Shown: positions 26,459 through 37,785 of the stretch, in pieces
How positions within the stretch are numbered: position 1 is the first letter of the stretch
Layout: each line of letters starts with the position of its first letter
Assembly (NCBI GenBank): GCA_016929695.1
Contig: JAFGII010000043.1
Coordinates: forward strand, 1 to 64,000
Direction: 5' to 3'
Length of the DNA: 64,000 bases
DNA from: Ignavibacteria bacterium
Lineage (GTDB): Bacteria > Bacteroidota > Ignavibacteria > Tepidaquicellales > Tepidaquicellaceae
Program-made: the position numbers and the translations under genes
Notes under the pieces: generated by a model
Database searches by the model: none
The model's input: the letters and a program-made list of their open reading frames with translations, nothing else
Told to the model about the DNA's origin: nothing

Positions 26459-27954
26459 TCTGTTATCCCTATCATATATTTTCCGACTTCTTCGAGAAAT
26501 TTCATCCTTCCGGTTTCAAGAGATTTGCCAATTTCTTCTTTCGTATATTCTTTTAAAATTCTCCCTTTGTATAATATAACAATCCTGTCGGAGAGAAAAA
26601 TCAATTCGTCAACGTCAGATGAAATAAGTAAGATGGCATTGCCTTTGTTTTTTTCCCCGATGATTTTATTATAAATGAATGATGATGCTTTAATGTCAAC
26701 TCCTCTCGTAGGATGTGAAAATATAATAAACTTGCTATCAAGTTGTATTTCCCTTGCCACAATTGCCTTCTGCTGATTGCCACCTGACAGTTTTGCCATC
26801 GGGCAACCCGGATACGGTATCATAATATCATACATTTTCTTTATTTCATTCTCCCTGTATAAAGCCCTCTTCTGCGTGATTTTATTCTCGCCTTTTTTCC
26901 TCAACAATATACTTTCACCGACAGAAAACTCTTTAATCATTCCTTTCTTCAATCTGTCATCGGGAACGACGGATATATTATCCGTTTTCCTCTCGTATTC
27001 TCCTTTATAATTTTTAATAATGCCTGTAAGTATATCCGTTATTTCGTTTTGACCGTTGCCTTCAACACCGCAGACTCCAATAATTTCACCTTCGTTAATA
27101 TTAAGTTCAAAATTATTCAAAATATTCTTTCCCTTTTCGGAGTAAGATATTCTTTCAAGTTTAACTACACAGGCAGGTTTTTTTTGCTTTCCTGAAATAT
27201 ACTCTATATCTTCCTCCTTTATTTTTTCTTTTGGGAAAATATCACCGATTATCTGCCTGCTTAATTCTCCTATATCGAGTTTTTTTCTTTCAGTTTCATA
27301 TACATTTTTTCCTTTCCTTAAAACCGTAACCGTTTCAGCAATTTCTTTAACTTCAGCAAGTTTGTGTGTAATGAGCAAAACTGTCCTTCCGTCTTTAATA
27401 AAATTTCTGACGATATTAAAAAATTCATAAACCTCAACGGGAGATAACACCGCCGTAGGTTCATCAAGAATAATTATACCGGAATCCCTGTAAAGAATCT
27501 TGAGCAGTTCGACTTTCTGCTGCTCACTTATACTCAAATCCGATACTTTCCTGTCTAATTCAACGTTTAAATTATATCTCCCGATTATTTCGAGAAGTGC
27601 TTTTCTTATTTTCGGAAAATTCAGTTTCAGACCTGCTGTTAATTCCTTTCCGAGTATTACATTTTCCATTACGGTAAAATCATCAATCAGCATAAAATGC
27701 TGATACAGCATCCCGATTCCCGAATCAATCGCATCAAGCGGAGAATTGAAACTGATTTTCTTTCCTTTGATATATATCTCACCCGAATCCTGTTTATATA
27801 CACCAAAAAGAATTTTCATAAGAGTTGATTTCCCTGCCCCGTTTTCCCCCAGAATGCAGTGCACGGAATTGCTTTTTATCGAAAGTGAAATATTATCATT
27901 TGCTGTCAGGTTTCCGAAACGCTTTGTAATATTTTTGAATTCGACTGAATACAC
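26455..27954 (-). CDS. nucleoside-type ABC transporter, double ATPase subunit (NupO/YufO-like)
   Basis: The 499-aa protein has two ABC domains. The first has Walker A G36ENGAGKST, signature LSISEQQKVELLK and Walker B IIILDEPTAVLSP. The second, from about 265, has a degenerate Walker A (GVEGNGQNE, no GKS/T) with signature LSGGNQQK and FSHPTRGVDI; this asymmetry is normal for the RbsA/YufO group. It powers the two permeases encoded downstream. The periplasmic BMP-type binding protein that normally heads the operon is missing; xerD lies upstream instead, 2 bp away. The binding protein may be encoded elsewhere. Confidence 0.92.
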   Translation of the reverse strand: MYSVEFKNITKRFGNLTANDNISLSIKSNSVHCILGENGAGKSTLMKILFGVYKQDSGEIYIKGKKISFNSPLDAIDSGIGMLYQHFMLIDDFTVMENVILGKELTAGLKLNFPKIRKALLEIIGRYNLNVELDRKVSDLSISEQQKVELLKILYRDSGIIILDEPTAVLSPVEVYEFFNIVRNFIKDGRTVLLITHKLAEVKEIAETVTVLRKGKNVYETERKKLDIGELSRQIIGDIFPKEKIKEEDIEYISGKQKKPACVVKLERISYSEKGKNILNNFELNINEGEIIGVCGVEGNGQNEITDILTGIIKNYKGEYERKTDNISVVPDDRLKKGMIKEFSVGESILLRKKGENKITQKRALYRENEIKKMYDIMIPYPGCPMAKLSGGNQQKAIVAREIQLDSKFIIFSHPTRGVDIKASSFIYNKIIGEKNKGNAILLISSDVDELIFLSDRIVILYKGRILKEYTKEEIGKSLETGRMKFLEEVGKYMIGITE

Positions 27955-27956
27955 TT

Positions 27957-28874
27957 TTATGCTCTCGGATGAAATGTTTTGTGTACCTCGATTAAATATT
28001 CCTTTTCAACGTGAGTGTAAATCTGTGTAGTGGAAATATCGGAATGTCCGAGCAGTTCCTGAATTATTCGAATATCCGCACCGCCTTCCAGCAGATGTGT
28101 CGCAAATGAATGACGCAGGGTGTGTGGATGTACTGATTTTTCTATTCCTGACCTCAAAGTATATTTTTTAATTATGTCCCATACTGCCATCCTTGACATC
28201 TTTCTCCCCCTGTGGTTCAGAAAAAGAATACCGCCAGATTTTTCATTCTTAATAATATTTCTGCAGATATTAATGTATTCGTTTATCCACCGAAGTGCAG
28301 TTTCGTTAACTGGAACAATCCTTTCCTTTGAACCTTTTCCGAATATTCTGACGTAACCTTCATTAAAATAGACATTCGATACCTCCAGATTCAATACTTC
28401 GCTTACTCTCAAACCCGCGGCATACATAAGCTCCATTAAAGCTTTATCCCTCAGTTCAAGTTTTTGTGTTGTGTCAGGCTGCGACAACAGTTTATCAATT
28501 TCATCATAAGAAAGGCATTCGGGCAAAGTTCTGGAAACTCTTGCCAATTCTACATTTTCCGTTACATTAGTTTCGACAAGTTTTTCCGATTCGAGAAATT
28601 TAAAAAAGGATTTTAAGGAAGATAAATACCTGTTAATTGATTTTTCCGAAAAATAATTCTCCGTCTTTGATAAAGTTTTTCTCAGATAAGTAATATATAT
28701 CCTTACATTATCTTCCGAGACAGAATCAATATTTTTCACGGAAGTTTTTTCTTTCAGAAAAGAAAAAAATTTTGTTATATCCGAATTGTAAGAAATTACC
28801 GAATTATCGGAAAGATTTTTTTCCGTTCTCAGAAAGAGATTAAACATTTTTAGCTTGGAATCAAAATCATCCAT
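27957..28874 (-). CDS. xerD: tyrosine recombinase XerC/XerD
   Basis: The 305-aa protein has the N-terminal SAM-like core-binding domain (about 1-95) and a catalytic domain with R156, K180, H251 and R254 (HTLRH), H277 and nucleophile Y286. Length and the C terminus (VEKEYLIEVHKTFHPR) fit the chromosomal dimer-resolution recombinases, and the start and spacing fit XerD best. It acts at dif with FtsK at the division septum. There is no sign of a mobile element around it. The gene abuts the HD-phosphodiesterase gene (its start follows that stop directly) and is 2 bp from the ABC ATPase gene. Confidence 0.9.
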   Translation of the reverse strand: MDDFDSKLKMFNLFLRTEKNLSDNSVISYNSDITKFFSFLKEKTSVKNIDSVSEDNVRIYITYLRKTLSKTENYFSEKSINRYLSSLKSFFKFLESEKLVETNVTENVELARVSRTLPECLSYDEIDKLLSQPDTTQKLELRDKALMELMYAAGLRVSEVLNLEVSNVYFNEGYVRIFGKGSKERIVPVNETALRWINEYINICRNIIKNEKSGGILFLNHRGRKMSRMAVWDIIKKYTLRSGIEKSVHPHTLRHSFATHLLEGGADIRIIQELLGHSDISTTQIYTHVEKEYLIEVHKTFHPRA

Positions 28875-31154
28875 TTATTCGTTATCGAAGAGCGATTTAG
28901 GTTTTTCTTTCATTTCGTCTTCGGGATATTTAATTCTCTGATGATGAATTCCGACAAGAATTTTCAGGAAAGCAATTTTTATTTTGGTTAAATCCTTTAA
29001 AGTTAAATCACATTCATCGAGTTCACCTTCGGCGAACCTCCTCTTAATAACTTCGTCAATTTTCTCCTCGAGTTTATTCAGAGTAGGGTCCTCGATAATC
29101 CTCGTCGATGCTTCGATTGTATCGGCAAGCATTGCAATTCCTGTTTCTTTTGTCTGCGGTTTCGGACCCGGATAACGATAGATGTAATCGGATATGTTTT
29201 CTTTCTCTTCATCCATAAGGGATTTTGCCTTGTGATAGAAATATGATACGAGAGTTGTTCCGTGGTGCATTGGAATAAAATCTATCACCTCTTTCGGAAG
29301 TTTGTGCTCTTTTGCAAGTTCAATTCCCTCCTTGACGTGAGAAATAATAACCTTGGCGCTGATATTCGGATTAAGATTCTCGTGTTTGCTTTTCCTGTCA
29401 AGTTGGTTTTCCACGAAATATTCAGGTTTTAACGTCTTGCCTATATCGTGATAATAGCATCCTACCCGTGCGAGAATCCTGTTAGCCCCGATAGATTCTG
29501 CCGCTGCTTCCGCCATATTACCCATTACAACACTGTGGTGAAAAGTACCGGGTGATAATGCGGATAATTTTTTCAGAAGCGGATGATTGAAATCTGCAAG
29601 TTCAAGCAATGTTAAATCAGTTGTAATCCTGAATGTCTTTTCATAAAAAATCAAAAGACCATAGGCAACTATCGGAGACATGATTGCATTTAAACCGCCG
29701 AAGATTAAATTCGAAACAATATTTTTTGTGTAATCTATTTTATCAAACCCTATTGCAAAAATCGCTATCGTGTATCCTGCAAATATAAAATAAGCCGACC
29801 GGAATATCTGAGACCTGTTTTTAATATCCCGAACACTGAAAATAGCAAGCACCGAACCGCAAAATCCTATGAAAGCTACTGCAAAATCACCTCCCCTTAT
29901 TGATGCAGTAATAAAAACTATTATTACTACTGTAAAAAATGCTAACCTTGAATCGAAAAGTATAGTCAGCATAATCGAGGAAACAGATACAAAAATAAGA
30001 AGTTCAAGAGGATATTCGATTTTCAACTGCATACTCAGATATGCAAATACAGACTCTATAATAATTAATGAAGATATTAAAATTAACTTATAATTATCAT
30101 TGAAAATCCTGATTCGCATGTAGTAAAGAAATATCGCAAGTATTGTAAGTAATATAAAGGCGGTTAATATTCTTCCTATGTATTGTTTAACAAAATCCTG
30201 CACGCCGAATCTCTCAAGCCTGATTTTCTTATACGACTCAAGTTTCAATTTTGTAACCCTGTTTATAGGGTCGTGTTTGCTGACAATCCTCTCATTTTCT
30301 TGTACTATGCCGATTGTTTTAGGTATCTGTTCAATCCTGCTTTGTATTTCAAGTTCAGTAAGACTTTTATCGTAAATAAGATTTTCCGCTATGTACCTGT
30401 ACCCTATACCGGTTATCATTAATTTCAAATTTGTATCATTCAGTGACTGAAAAATCAAACTGCTGAAATAATTTACCGCTTCGGTTTTATCTAATATTTT
30501 GTCTGTATTCTCAAGTATCTGAATCTTCTCGGATTCTCTTTTTATTGATATTTTATCTGATGTTATTTCATTTTTACTAATATTAATTATTTTCAACTGA
30601 TTGACTTCAACCAGATTCTTTCTGATTGTATTAAGCAATTCATTGAAATTAATCAGAGATATTTGTTCATTACTTTTATTGTATATTTCCAGGAGAGTTA
30701 ATAACTGATTAACATTTATATCAAACTGAAATTTATCCGTTATATATTTTTCAACAGGATTAAAATCTATCTGCTGCTGCCTCTTTTCGAGGACCGAACT
30801 TTCCGATATGATTTTTTCAATGTAGCTTTTAAGACTGTCAAACTGTGACATTATATTTTGCAAATTATCCACTTCGAGAAAAATCGGATTGATATTCAGT
30901 ATAACCTGCTTTTTCTCCATTTCATATTCCTTATCATCTTTGTAGACAGGAAAAGAAAACGGTGCTATCAAATCTTCTTTGTTCCATACACTGCCTAATT
31001 CAAATTCAACATCCATACTCTGGTAAGAAGGGAGTAGAAGACTTAAAATAAATACAGTAATGATTCCTATCAGTAATTTGATAAGTTTACCCGATTTCAG
31101 GTTATAACTTTCTTTTGACCTGAATATATCTTTTATAAACGATTTCTCTGACAA
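28875..31154 (-). CDS. 7TM-HD family phosphodiesterase (PgpH-like)
   Basis: The 759-aa protein has an N-terminal helix (about 27-45), a large extracytoplasmic 7TMR-HDED domain (about 50-325), seven membrane helices (about 330-545) and a C-terminal HD domain with FHHSVVMGNMAEAA, YYHDIGKT and FIPMHHGT motifs. In Firmicutes this architecture (PgpH) hydrolyses cyclic di-AMP. A c-di-AMP role here is an inference, since no cyclase is in the window. All metal-binding His and Asp residues of the HD domain appear present. It heads a leftward run with xerD and is preceded by a small unknown gene. Confidence 0.9.
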   Translation of the reverse strand: MSEKSFIKDIFRSKESYNLKSGKLIKLLIGIITVFILSLLLPSYQSMDVEFELGSVWNKEDLIAPFSFPVYKDDKEYEMEKKQVILNINPIFLEVDNLQNIMSQFDSLKSYIEKIISESSVLEKRQQQIDFNPVEKYITDKFQFDINVNQLLTLLEIYNKSNEQISLINFNELLNTIRKNLVEVNQLKIINISKNEITSDKISIKRESEKIQILENTDKILDKTEAVNYFSSLIFQSLNDTNLKLMITGIGYRYIAENLIYDKSLTELEIQSRIEQIPKTIGIVQENERIVSKHDPINRVTKLKLESYKKIRLERFGVQDFVKQYIGRILTAFILLTILAIFLYYMRIRIFNDNYKLILISSLIIIESVFAYLSMQLKIEYPLELLIFVSVSSIMLTILFDSRLAFFTVVIIVFITASIRGGDFAVAFIGFCGSVLAIFSVRDIKNRSQIFRSAYFIFAGYTIAIFAIGFDKIDYTKNIVSNLIFGGLNAIMSPIVAYGLLIFYEKTFRITTDLTLLELADFNHPLLKKLSALSPGTFHHSVVMGNMAEAAAESIGANRILARVGCYYHDIGKTLKPEYFVENQLDRKSKHENLNPNISAKVIISHVKEGIELAKEHKLPKEVIDFIPMHHGTTLVSYFYHKAKSLMDEEKENISDYIYRYPGPKPQTKETGIAMLADTIEASTRIIEDPTLNKLEEKIDEVIKRRFAEGELDECDLTLKDLTKIKIAFLKILVGIHHQRIKYPEDEMKEKPKSLFDNE

Positions 31155-31167
31155 ATTCTAAAAATAT

Positions 31168-31467
31168 TTATATTTCATACTTCGTAATGTAAGATATACT
31201 CCCGTTCTCTATAAATTCATCGTATAACCTGTTCATAATATTCTGAATTTCTTCAGGCTGATTGTCCTCAAAAGAGTCAAACTGCTCTTCATCTTCAAAT
31301 ATAAATAATTCTGAAAAAACATTATCAGGCTTTTTATTTCTTAGTACGAAATACTGGATATTAAAATGATTCGAAATTGACTCTTTTAAACTGGCAACGA
31401 CAGATAAATATTCATCTTTTTTATCCCCTTTTACTGAATATTTAATTTCGAAAATAACTTTTGACAT
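31168..31467 (-). CDS. 99-aa protein, possible ABM-like alpha/beta-barrel
   Basis: The protein is small and cytoplasmic with no signal peptide. An N-terminal strand (VIFEIKYSVK), a helix with SVVASLKESI, a strand with IQYFVLRN and the acidic segment FSELFIFEDEEQFDSFED suggest the ferredoxin-like fold of dimeric antibiotic-biosynthesis-monooxygenase or stress-response barrel proteins. This is fold-level resemblance only. It lies 13 bp upstream of the PgpH-like gene and is probably cotranscribed with it. Confidence 0.75.
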   Translation of the reverse strand: MSKVIFEIKYSVKGDKKDEYLSVVASLKESISNHFNIQYFVLRNKKPDNVFSELFIFEDEEQFDSFEDNQPEEIQNIMNRLYDEFIENGSISYITKYEI

Positions 31468-31875
31468 ATAGTACTGTTTTAGTTAATTAATATATTAAAA
31501 TATAAAAGTGTATATTGAAAAAAAAGTTAATCCGTTAAGCATAAATTAAATAATTTTAGGGAGTTATTTTTACCTATTTAACATCTTCCCAATTTATCAT
31601 TACATAAGCAGATAAACCTGCTTATGTAACATAGGATAGAAGAACACTTTCAGGAAATAAATGTTCCGGCTGATTATAACTTCTTTCATTATTCTCATTC
31701 TCTTAAAAGCCGAAATCCGTTAAAGCCCCTTATTTCGTGATAGATTTAAACATTCTCGGATGTGGCTAACACCTCGTAACCATTTCATAATATCCAAATA
31801 TAATCATAATTTGATGAATTTATAATTTGGTAAAATTGTTTTAAATTGCAGGAGTAAGAATTAACTGAATTATAT
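31468..31875. other. 408-bp divergent intergenic region with an inverted repeat
   Basis: This gap separates a leftward gene (start at 31467) and a rightward gene (start at 31876), so promoters for both should lie here. The one clear structure is a perfect 12-bp inverted repeat at 31600-31629. The rest is AT-rich with no supported reading frame or RNA gene. Confidence 0.6.
31600..31629. promoter_or_regulatory. perfect 12-bp inverted repeat between divergent genes
   Basis: TTACATAAGCAG at 31600-31611 is repeated in reverse complement at 31618-31629 around a 6-nt ATAAAC spacer. No T-run follows on either strand, so a terminator is less likely than a protein-binding site or the stem of a short RNA. 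Position between divergent promoters supports an operator. Confidence 0.45.
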
Positions 31876-33414
31876 ATGAAATTTAAATTTAAATTACTTT
31901 TTATATTATTATTTCTCCTGACACATTTCGGGACCTCTGAAATATATGCTAATATATCGGACGTTGACAGGATTATAATGGACGGACTGAATTATCTGTA
32001 TAATGTTAACTTTCCCGCAGCGAAAGATAAATTTAAAGAAGCACAGAAAAAATATCCACGTGATTTGAAAGGGATATTTTACGAATCCCTGATGAGTTTT
32101 TACGAGTCGGTTGTGACTCAAAAAGAAGAAAAATACGATGAATTCATTGATAAATCCGATATGGTACTGGATAAATGTGAACTCGAACTCGATAAAAATA
32201 ATAAAAATATTGACGCATTATTCATAAAAGGTCAGATGCACAGCTACCGTTCTCTTTTAATGCTTATCCTTAATAAAAATCTTATACGCGCTGCATCAAA
32301 CGGCAATGACGGATACAAAACATTAAACAAAGTAATTGAACTGAATCCGGGTTATTATGACGCTTATATGGGAGTTGGTCTGTTCAAAATCGCTATTGGT
32401 TATGTTCCCGAAAAATTCAAATGGCTTCTGGAAATAATAGGATTCAGGGGAAATATTAACGACGGAAGAGAATTTTTAAGGAAAGCAATGGATAACGGTA
32501 AACTTACAAAAGTTGAAGCAAAAGCATATCTGGCGATATTTTCAATAAGAGAACGCGATTTATGGAATATAGAGGCATCACAATATGCAAAGGGTTTAGC
32601 TGAATCGTATCCGAACAGTCCTTTTTTTAATGCACTTTATGGACTTATTCTGGTCCAGGGCGGGAATACGAGTTCTGCAATTCAATATTTTAACAAGGCA
32701 CTTAGTTTAAATTCTTATGATATGACGAAATATATGCGTAAAACGACATTATCCCTGATGGGAAATGCATATTTCAGTTTAAATGATTTTCCTAATGCTG
32801 TTAAATGCCTTGAGGAATTCGCAGGACTGACAGATGAAAAAGACAAGATAAATATTTCTATGTTTACACTCGGAGTTAGTTGTGAAATGTCAGGTAACAG
32901 AAACAAAGCATTAAAATATTACAACAGAGTCAGGACAGATTTTATCAAAGAAAGAACCGGTGAGACAGAAAAATTATTCTACAGACTTGCAAAAGACCGG
33001 GTGAGCAAACCAATAAACACTCTTGATTCTCTGAATGTTATTGCAATGAATTATAAAGATTCCAGACAATATGAAAACTCAAAAAACATTTTCGAATACA
33101 TTGAAAATTCAGGCAAACTAAATAACCGCGACGATGACGGACTGGTAAGATATTATTATGAATACGGAAGATTGATGGTAGAATTAAAGAATACTGAAAA
33201 AGCCATAGCATTGTTCAATAAAGCAGTAAAGACAAAACCAAAATCCGAAAAATGGCTTATACCCCATTCATATTTCGAACTTGCGAAAATACACCACAGA
33301 CAGGGTAATTACGAACAAGCAGGTAAAATGTTTAAGGAAATAAAAGAATATGAAGATTATGATTTTGAACAGTTTCTGGAAATGCGGATAACAAATTTCT
33401 TAAAAAATAATTAA
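31876..33414 (+). CDS. secreted TPR-repeat protein
   Basis: The 512-aa product has a signal peptide (about 1-25) and a series of helical tetratricopeptide-type repeats, visible as [60 protein letters not shown] and [16 protein letters not shown]. It is probably periplasmic and mediates protein contacts. The middle region (about 130-230) resembles soluble TPR proteins common in Bacteroidota and Chlorobiota. Its stop overlaps the next start by one base (TAATG), tying it to a thioredoxin-domain protein and aconitase. The function is not known. Confidence 0.85.
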   Translation: MKFKFKLLFILLFLLTHFGTSEIYANISDVDRIIMDGLNYLYNVNFPAAKDKFKEAQKKYPRDLKGIFYESLMSFYESVVTQKEEKYDEFIDKSDMVLDKCELELDKNNKNIDALFIKGQMHSYRSLLMLILNKNLIRAASNGNDGYKTLNKVIELNPGYYDAYMGVGLFKIAIGYVPEKFKWLLEIIGFRGNINDGREFLRKAMDNGKLTKVEAKAYLAIFSIRERDLWNIEASQYAKGLAESYPNSPFFNALYGLILVQGGNTSSAIQYFNKALSLNSYDMTKYMRKTTLSLMGNAYFSLNDFPNAVKCLEEFAGLTDEKDKINISMFTLGVSCEMSGNRNKALKYYNRVRTDFIKERTGETEKLFYRLAKDRVSKPINTLDSLNVIAMNYKDSRQYENSKNIFEYIENSGKLNNRDDDGLVRYYYEYGRLMVELKNTEKAIALFNKAVKTKPKSEKWLIPHSYFELAKIHHRQGNYEQAGKMFKEIKEYEDYDFEQFLEMRITNFLKNN

Positions 33415-35510
33415 TGCAAAAACCGAACAGACTGATAAACGAAAAAAGTCCATATTTACAGCAGCATGCTTATAATCCCGTTGACTGGTATCCGTGGGGA
33501 AACGAAGCTTTTTCTCGTTCTAAATCCGAAAATAAACCGATTTTTCTATCCATCGGGTATTCTACATGCTACTGGTGCCACGTTATGAAAAGGGAATGTT
33601 TTGAAAACCGGCAGATTGCGGAATTAATGAATGAATACTTCATTAATGTAAAAGTCGACAGGGAAGAATTACCCGAGATAGATAAAATTTATATGACGGC
33701 ACTTCAGTCAATTACAGGTTCAGGCGGATGGCCGATGAATATGTTTCTGACTCCGCACCTTAAACCTTTTTACGGTGCAACTTATATACCACCGAAAGCA
33801 AAATACGGAAGAGCAGGCATCGAAGACATTTTCATTCAGATAAATAATCTCTGGAAGGAAAAACAAAGTGAATTGCTTGAAAGCAGCGATAAAATATTCG
33901 GAATTTTAAATCAGAGAATAACTAAAACTCCCTTTATATCAGACGATATTCTGAAGAAAGAAGTTTCGGAAGAATGCTTTAAAACCGCTCTGAGAATATT
34001 TGATTATGAAAACGGAGGCTTCGGTCAGGGCAATAAATTCCCCAGACCTTCTTTATTAAATTTCCTGCTGAAATATTACCGCCTGTCTGGAAACACCGAA
34101 GCACTCGATATGGTTACATACACATTATTAAAAATTTACAGGGGGGGTATATTCGACCATATTGATGGGGGTTTTCACAGATATTCCGTCGATAAATTCT
34201 GGCGGGTACCTCATTTTGAAAAAATGCTTTATGACCAGGCACTTATCACTGATACACTCCTTGATACTTACCTTATTACGAGAAACATAACCTTACTGGA
34301 ATGTGCAGAAAAAACACTTGGATATTCAATCGAGAAATTATATAACGGAAGCGGAGGTTTTTGCTCTGCTGAAGATGCCGAAAGTTTTACTGACATTTCA
34401 CAAACGGAAAAAGCCGAAGGATATTTTTATATGTGGGAACAGGATGAACTAAACGAAATTCTTGAAAAAGACGAATTTATAATTTTTACATATATTTTCG
34501 GAATAAAATACGAAGGCAATACTCTTAATGACCCGCATTCCGTTTTCGGCAAACGAAACGTACTGCATATAGCGAACGACATATTTGAAGCGTCAAAGGA
34601 ATTCAATAAATCACCTGAAGAAATTAAATTAATCCTTGAAGACTCAATAAATAAAATAAAAACCGTTCGGGACAAACGTATAAGACCCGGACTCGACGAC
34701 AAAATTCTTACATCACAAAACGGCCTCATGTTGAATTCTCTTGCAAATGCATACCGGATAACACAAAACCGCAAATATCTTGATATTGCAATAAAAACCG
34801 CAGACTTTTTACTGAACAATCTTATTCAGAAAGACATTTTATACCACAGGTACAAGGACGGAGAGATTAAATTCTCCGGAACACTTGAAGATTATGCTTT
34901 CCTTGTAAAAGGTCTGATTACATTGTACGAATCATCTTTTCAAATAAAATATCTCGATAATGCTATAGAACTCACAGACAAAGCGGTTGAATTATTTTTT
35001 GACAATGAATACGGCGGATTTTTCGATACGGAAGAAAACCGAAGCGATGTTATTCTTAGAGTAAAAGAACTTTACGACGGTGCATTACCTTCGGGAAATT
35101 CCGTTATGATCGAGAATCTAATCAAACTGAATTCCGCTGCAGAAAATAAATTATACAGGGAAAAAGCAATGAAGTCACTCGAATTCTTTTATGAAGAAAT
35201 AGAGTCAAATCCTTTTTCATATCCGCAGGCAATTTTCTCGCTCCTTTTATATCTGAATCCGTTTTACGAAATTATTATTTCGGGAAATAAAGAAAATACA
35301 CTTGAATTCAAAAAGGTTATAAATGAAGAATATATTCCGGGAAAAATTCTGATGTACGCCGATACCGAATCTTCGAAAAGTGTTAATAAACTGGCAACTT
35401 ATAATATAAATGAAGAAAAAGTTTTTATTTGCTATGATTATAAATGCGAGAAACCTGTCGATAATCCCTCAGAATTAAAAGAAAAATTAAAATCATTACA
35501 AGGAGAATAA
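33414..35510 (+). CDS. DUF255 thioredoxin-domain protein (YyaL/SPATA20 family)
   Basis: The 698-aa protein begins [23 protein letters not shown], the invariant start of the DUF255/YyaL family. A thioredoxin-like domain follows with C52-Y-W-C55 (STCYWCHVM), [14 protein letters not shown] and [13 protein letters not shown]. The rest (about 180-600) is an alpha/alpha toroid like N-acylglucosamine epimerase folds, with [22 protein letters not shown] and [14 protein letters not shown]. There is no signal peptide, so it is cytoplasmic. Its biochemical role is unsettled. It lies between a TPR gene (1-bp overlap) and aconitase (2-bp gap). Confidence 0.92.
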   Translation: MQKPNRLINEKSPYLQQHAYNPVDWYPWGNEAFSRSKSENKPIFLSIGYSTCYWCHVMKRECFENRQIAELMNEYFINVKVDREELPEIDKIYMTALQSITGSGGWPMNMFLTPHLKPFYGATYIPPKAKYGRAGIEDIFIQINNLWKEKQSELLESSDKIFGILNQRITKTPFISDDILKKEVSEECFKTALRIFDYENGGFGQGNKFPRPSLLNFLLKYYRLSGNTEALDMVTYTLLKIYRGGIFDHIDGGFHRYSVDKFWRVPHFEKMLYDQALITDTLLDTYLITRNITLLECAEKTLGYSIEKLYNGSGGFCSAEDAESFTDISQTEKAEGYFYMWEQDELNEILEKDEFIIFTYIFGIKYEGNTLNDPHSVFGKRNVLHIANDIFEASKEFNKSPEEIKLILEDSINKIKTVRDKRIRPGLDDKILTSQNGLMLNSLANAYRITQNRKYLDIAIKTADFLLNNLIQKDILYHRYKDGEIKFSGTLEDYAFLVKGLITLYESSFQIKYLDNAIELTDKAVELFFDNEYGGFFDTEENRSDVILRVKELYDGALPSGNSVMIENLIKLNSAAENKLYREKAMKSLEFFYEEIESNPFSYPQAIFSLLLYLNPFYEIIISGNKENTLEFKKVINEEYIPGKILMYADTESSKSVNKLATYNINEEKVFICYDYKCEKPVDNPSELKEKLKSLQGE

Positions 35511-35512
35511 AA

Positions 35513-37756
35513 ATGTTATTTGATTTGGAATTGATTCATAAAGTATATTCAAATATAAGAAAAAAAATAATCGAAGCATGTGATTTTCTGAACCGTCCTT
35601 TGACATATTCGGAAAAAATTTTATTCAGCCATTTATGGAACAACAATCCTGAAAATTATTACCGCGGAAAAGATTTTGTAAATTTCAGACCTGACAGAGT
35701 AGCGATGCAGGATGCAACAGCACAAATGGCTCTGCTGCAGTTTATCTCCGCAGGTATTCCGAAAGTAAAAGTACCTTCAACAGTTCACTGCGACCATTTG
35801 ATTCTCGCTGAAAAAGGTTCTGAAAATGATTTGAACAGGGCACTTTCAGACAATAAAGAAGTCTTTAATTTTCTTGAATCTGCATCGAGAAAATACGGTA
35901 TCGGATTCTGGAAGCCGGGAGCAGGAATAATTCATCAGGTTGTGCTCGAAAATTATGCATTCCCCGGCGGAATGATAATAGGTACAGACTCACATACACC
36001 GAATGCAGGAGGGGTCGGAATGCTCGCAATAGGCGTCGGAGGTGCAGACGCAGTTGATGTTATGGCAGGTTTTCCCTGGGAACTTAAATTTCCTAAAATT
36101 ATTGGAGTACATCTGACGGGAAAAATGTCCGGCTGGACTTCACCAAAGGATGTAATTTTAAAATTAGCCGGGATTCTAACGGTAAAAGGCGGAACCGGTT
36201 CTATAATAGAATATTTTGGTGAAGGAACAAGAACAATATCCTGTACAGGCAAAGCAACAATATGCAATATGGGAGCGGAAATCGGAGCAACAACTTCGGT
36301 TTTTGAATATGATGAAACCATATCAAGATATCTCAAAGCAACAGGAAGAAAAGAAGTTGCATCTCTCTCAAATGAAATATCAGAATTCCTGAAATCAGAC
36401 AAAAACTCCGAAAACTACTATGATAAAATAATTGAAATTAACCTAACCGAACTCGAACCCCATATTAACGGACCTTTTACACCCGATTTAGCCCGTTCTG
36501 TATCGGAATTTAAAAATGCAGTTGCTGAAAATAACTATCCCGATGAATTGAAAGTGGCTCTTATAGGAAGTTGCACGAATTCATCCTATGAAGATATGGA
36601 GCGTGCCGCCTCAGTTGCAAAACAGGCACTCGATAAAGGATTAAAAGTGAAATCGGAATTCACGATTACGCCCGGCTCCGAACAAATCCGTGCCACCATC
36701 GAAAGAGACGGTCAACTTGATATATTTACAAAAATCGGCGGGCTCGTTCTCGCAAATGCCTGCGGACCCTGCATCGGTCAGTGGAAAAGGCACGACGTTA
36801 AAGACGGAGAAAAAAATTCAATCATTACTTCTTACAACAGGAACTTTTCCAAAAGAAATGACGGAAACGCGGCAACTCATTCTTTCGTTGCTTCCCCTGA
36901 AATCGTTACCGCATTTGCTTTAGCAGGAAAATTAACATTTAATCCGTTCACGGATGAACTTGTGAATGAAAAAGGAGTGAAAGTTAAATTGACAGAACCA
37001 AAAGGAAATGAATTACCGGAGAAAGGATTCCTGAGCGGTAAAGACCAATATATACCTCCAGAAGAAGATGGTTCGCATATAGAAGTAAAAATAGACCCAA
37101 ACAGCAACAGACTCCAAATTTTATTACCATTCAGCCCTCCTGATTTAAGAAAAGATTTTTCAGACCTAAGACTGCTCATAAAAGTGAAGGGCAAATGTAC
37201 AACAGACCATATATCAATGGCAGGTCCCTGGCTTAAATACAGAGGTCACCTTGATAATATTTCAAACAATATGTTTATCAGTGCAATTAATGCCTTCAAC
37301 AATAAAATGAATTCCGTTAAAAATCTTCTTACCGGAAATTACGACGAAGTACCTAAAGTTGCCCGAGATTACAAATCAAGAGGTATTGGTTGGCTCGTTG
37401 TAGGTGAAGAAAATTACGGAGAAGGTTCATCAAGAGAGCACGCTGCAATGGAACCGAGATTTCTCGGAGGAAAAGTCATTATTGTAAAATCATTTGCCAG
37501 AATACACGAGACAAATCTTAAGAAACAGGGAATGCTGCCTCTGACTTTTGTAAATACCGATGATTACGAAAAAATCCGTGAAGATGATAAATTCACACTG
37601 GACCTGTCGGAATTCAACGAAGATAAAAACCTGCATTTAACAATAAACCATTCCGACGGTACCGTTGAAATTATTAATCTCAATCACACTTTCAACATCC
37701 AGCAAATCGAATGGTTTAAAGCAGGAAGTGCGTTGAATTTGATTTCAAAAATATAA
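35513..37756 (+). CDS. acn: aconitate hydratase, mitochondrial type
   Basis: The 747-aa enzyme interconverts citrate and isocitrate in the TCA cycle. The three cluster-ligating cysteines are C354 ([11 protein letters not shown]), C417 and C420 (ACGPCIG), close to the mitochondrial enzyme's numbering. Other motifs are [22 protein letters not shown] and the C-terminal swivel domain with [15 protein letters not shown] near 640. The ATG has a strong AAGGAG site 6 nt upstream. It is the last gene of the TPR-DUF255-acn unit. No other TCA genes are nearby except the 2-oxoacid dehydrogenase parts at 47067-50565. Confidence 0.96.
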   Translation: MLFDLELIHKVYSNIRKKIIEACDFLNRPLTYSEKILFSHLWNNNPENYYRGKDFVNFRPDRVAMQDATAQMALLQFISAGIPKVKVPSTVHCDHLILAEKGSENDLNRALSDNKEVFNFLESASRKYGIGFWKPGAGIIHQVVLENYAFPGGMIIGTDSHTPNAGGVGMLAIGVGGADAVDVMAGFPWELKFPKIIGVHLTGKMSGWTSPKDVILKLAGILTVKGGTGSIIEYFGEGTRTISCTGKATICNMGAEIGATTSVFEYDETISRYLKATGRKEVASLSNEISEFLKSDKNSENYYDKIIEINLTELEPHINGPFTPDLARSVSEFKNAVAENNYPDELKVALIGSCTNSSYEDMERAASVAKQALDKGLKVKSEFTITPGSEQIRATIERDGQLDIFTKIGGLVLANACGPCIGQWKRHDVKDGEKNSIITSYNRNFSKRNDGNAATHSFVASPEIVTAFALAGKLTFNPFTDELVNEKGVKVKLTEPKGNELPEKGFLSGKDQYIPPEEDGSHIEVKIDPNSNRLQILLPFSPPDLRKDFSDLRLLIKVKGKCTTDHISMAGPWLKYRGHLDNISNNMFISAINAFNNKMNSVKNLLTGNYDEVPKVARDYKSRGIGWLVVGEENYGEGSSREHAAMEPRFLGGKVIIVKSFARIHETNLKKQGMLPLTFVNTDDYEKIREDDKFTLDLSEFNEDKNLHLTINHSDGTVEIINLNHTFNIQQIEWFKAGSALNLISKI

Positions 37757-37785
37757 AGTTTGAATTTATTTATACGATGATGAGA

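Noticed and set aside
26455-27200. Degenerate second Walker A in the double ABC ATPase as a loss-of-function sign
   Set aside because: The second domain of this transporter subfamily normally has a non-canonical P-loop, so this is expected.
27957-28874. Tyrosine recombinase as an integrase of a mobile element
   Set aside because: Length, motifs and C terminus fit chromosomal XerD, and there are no attachment repeats or phage/plasmid genes nearby.
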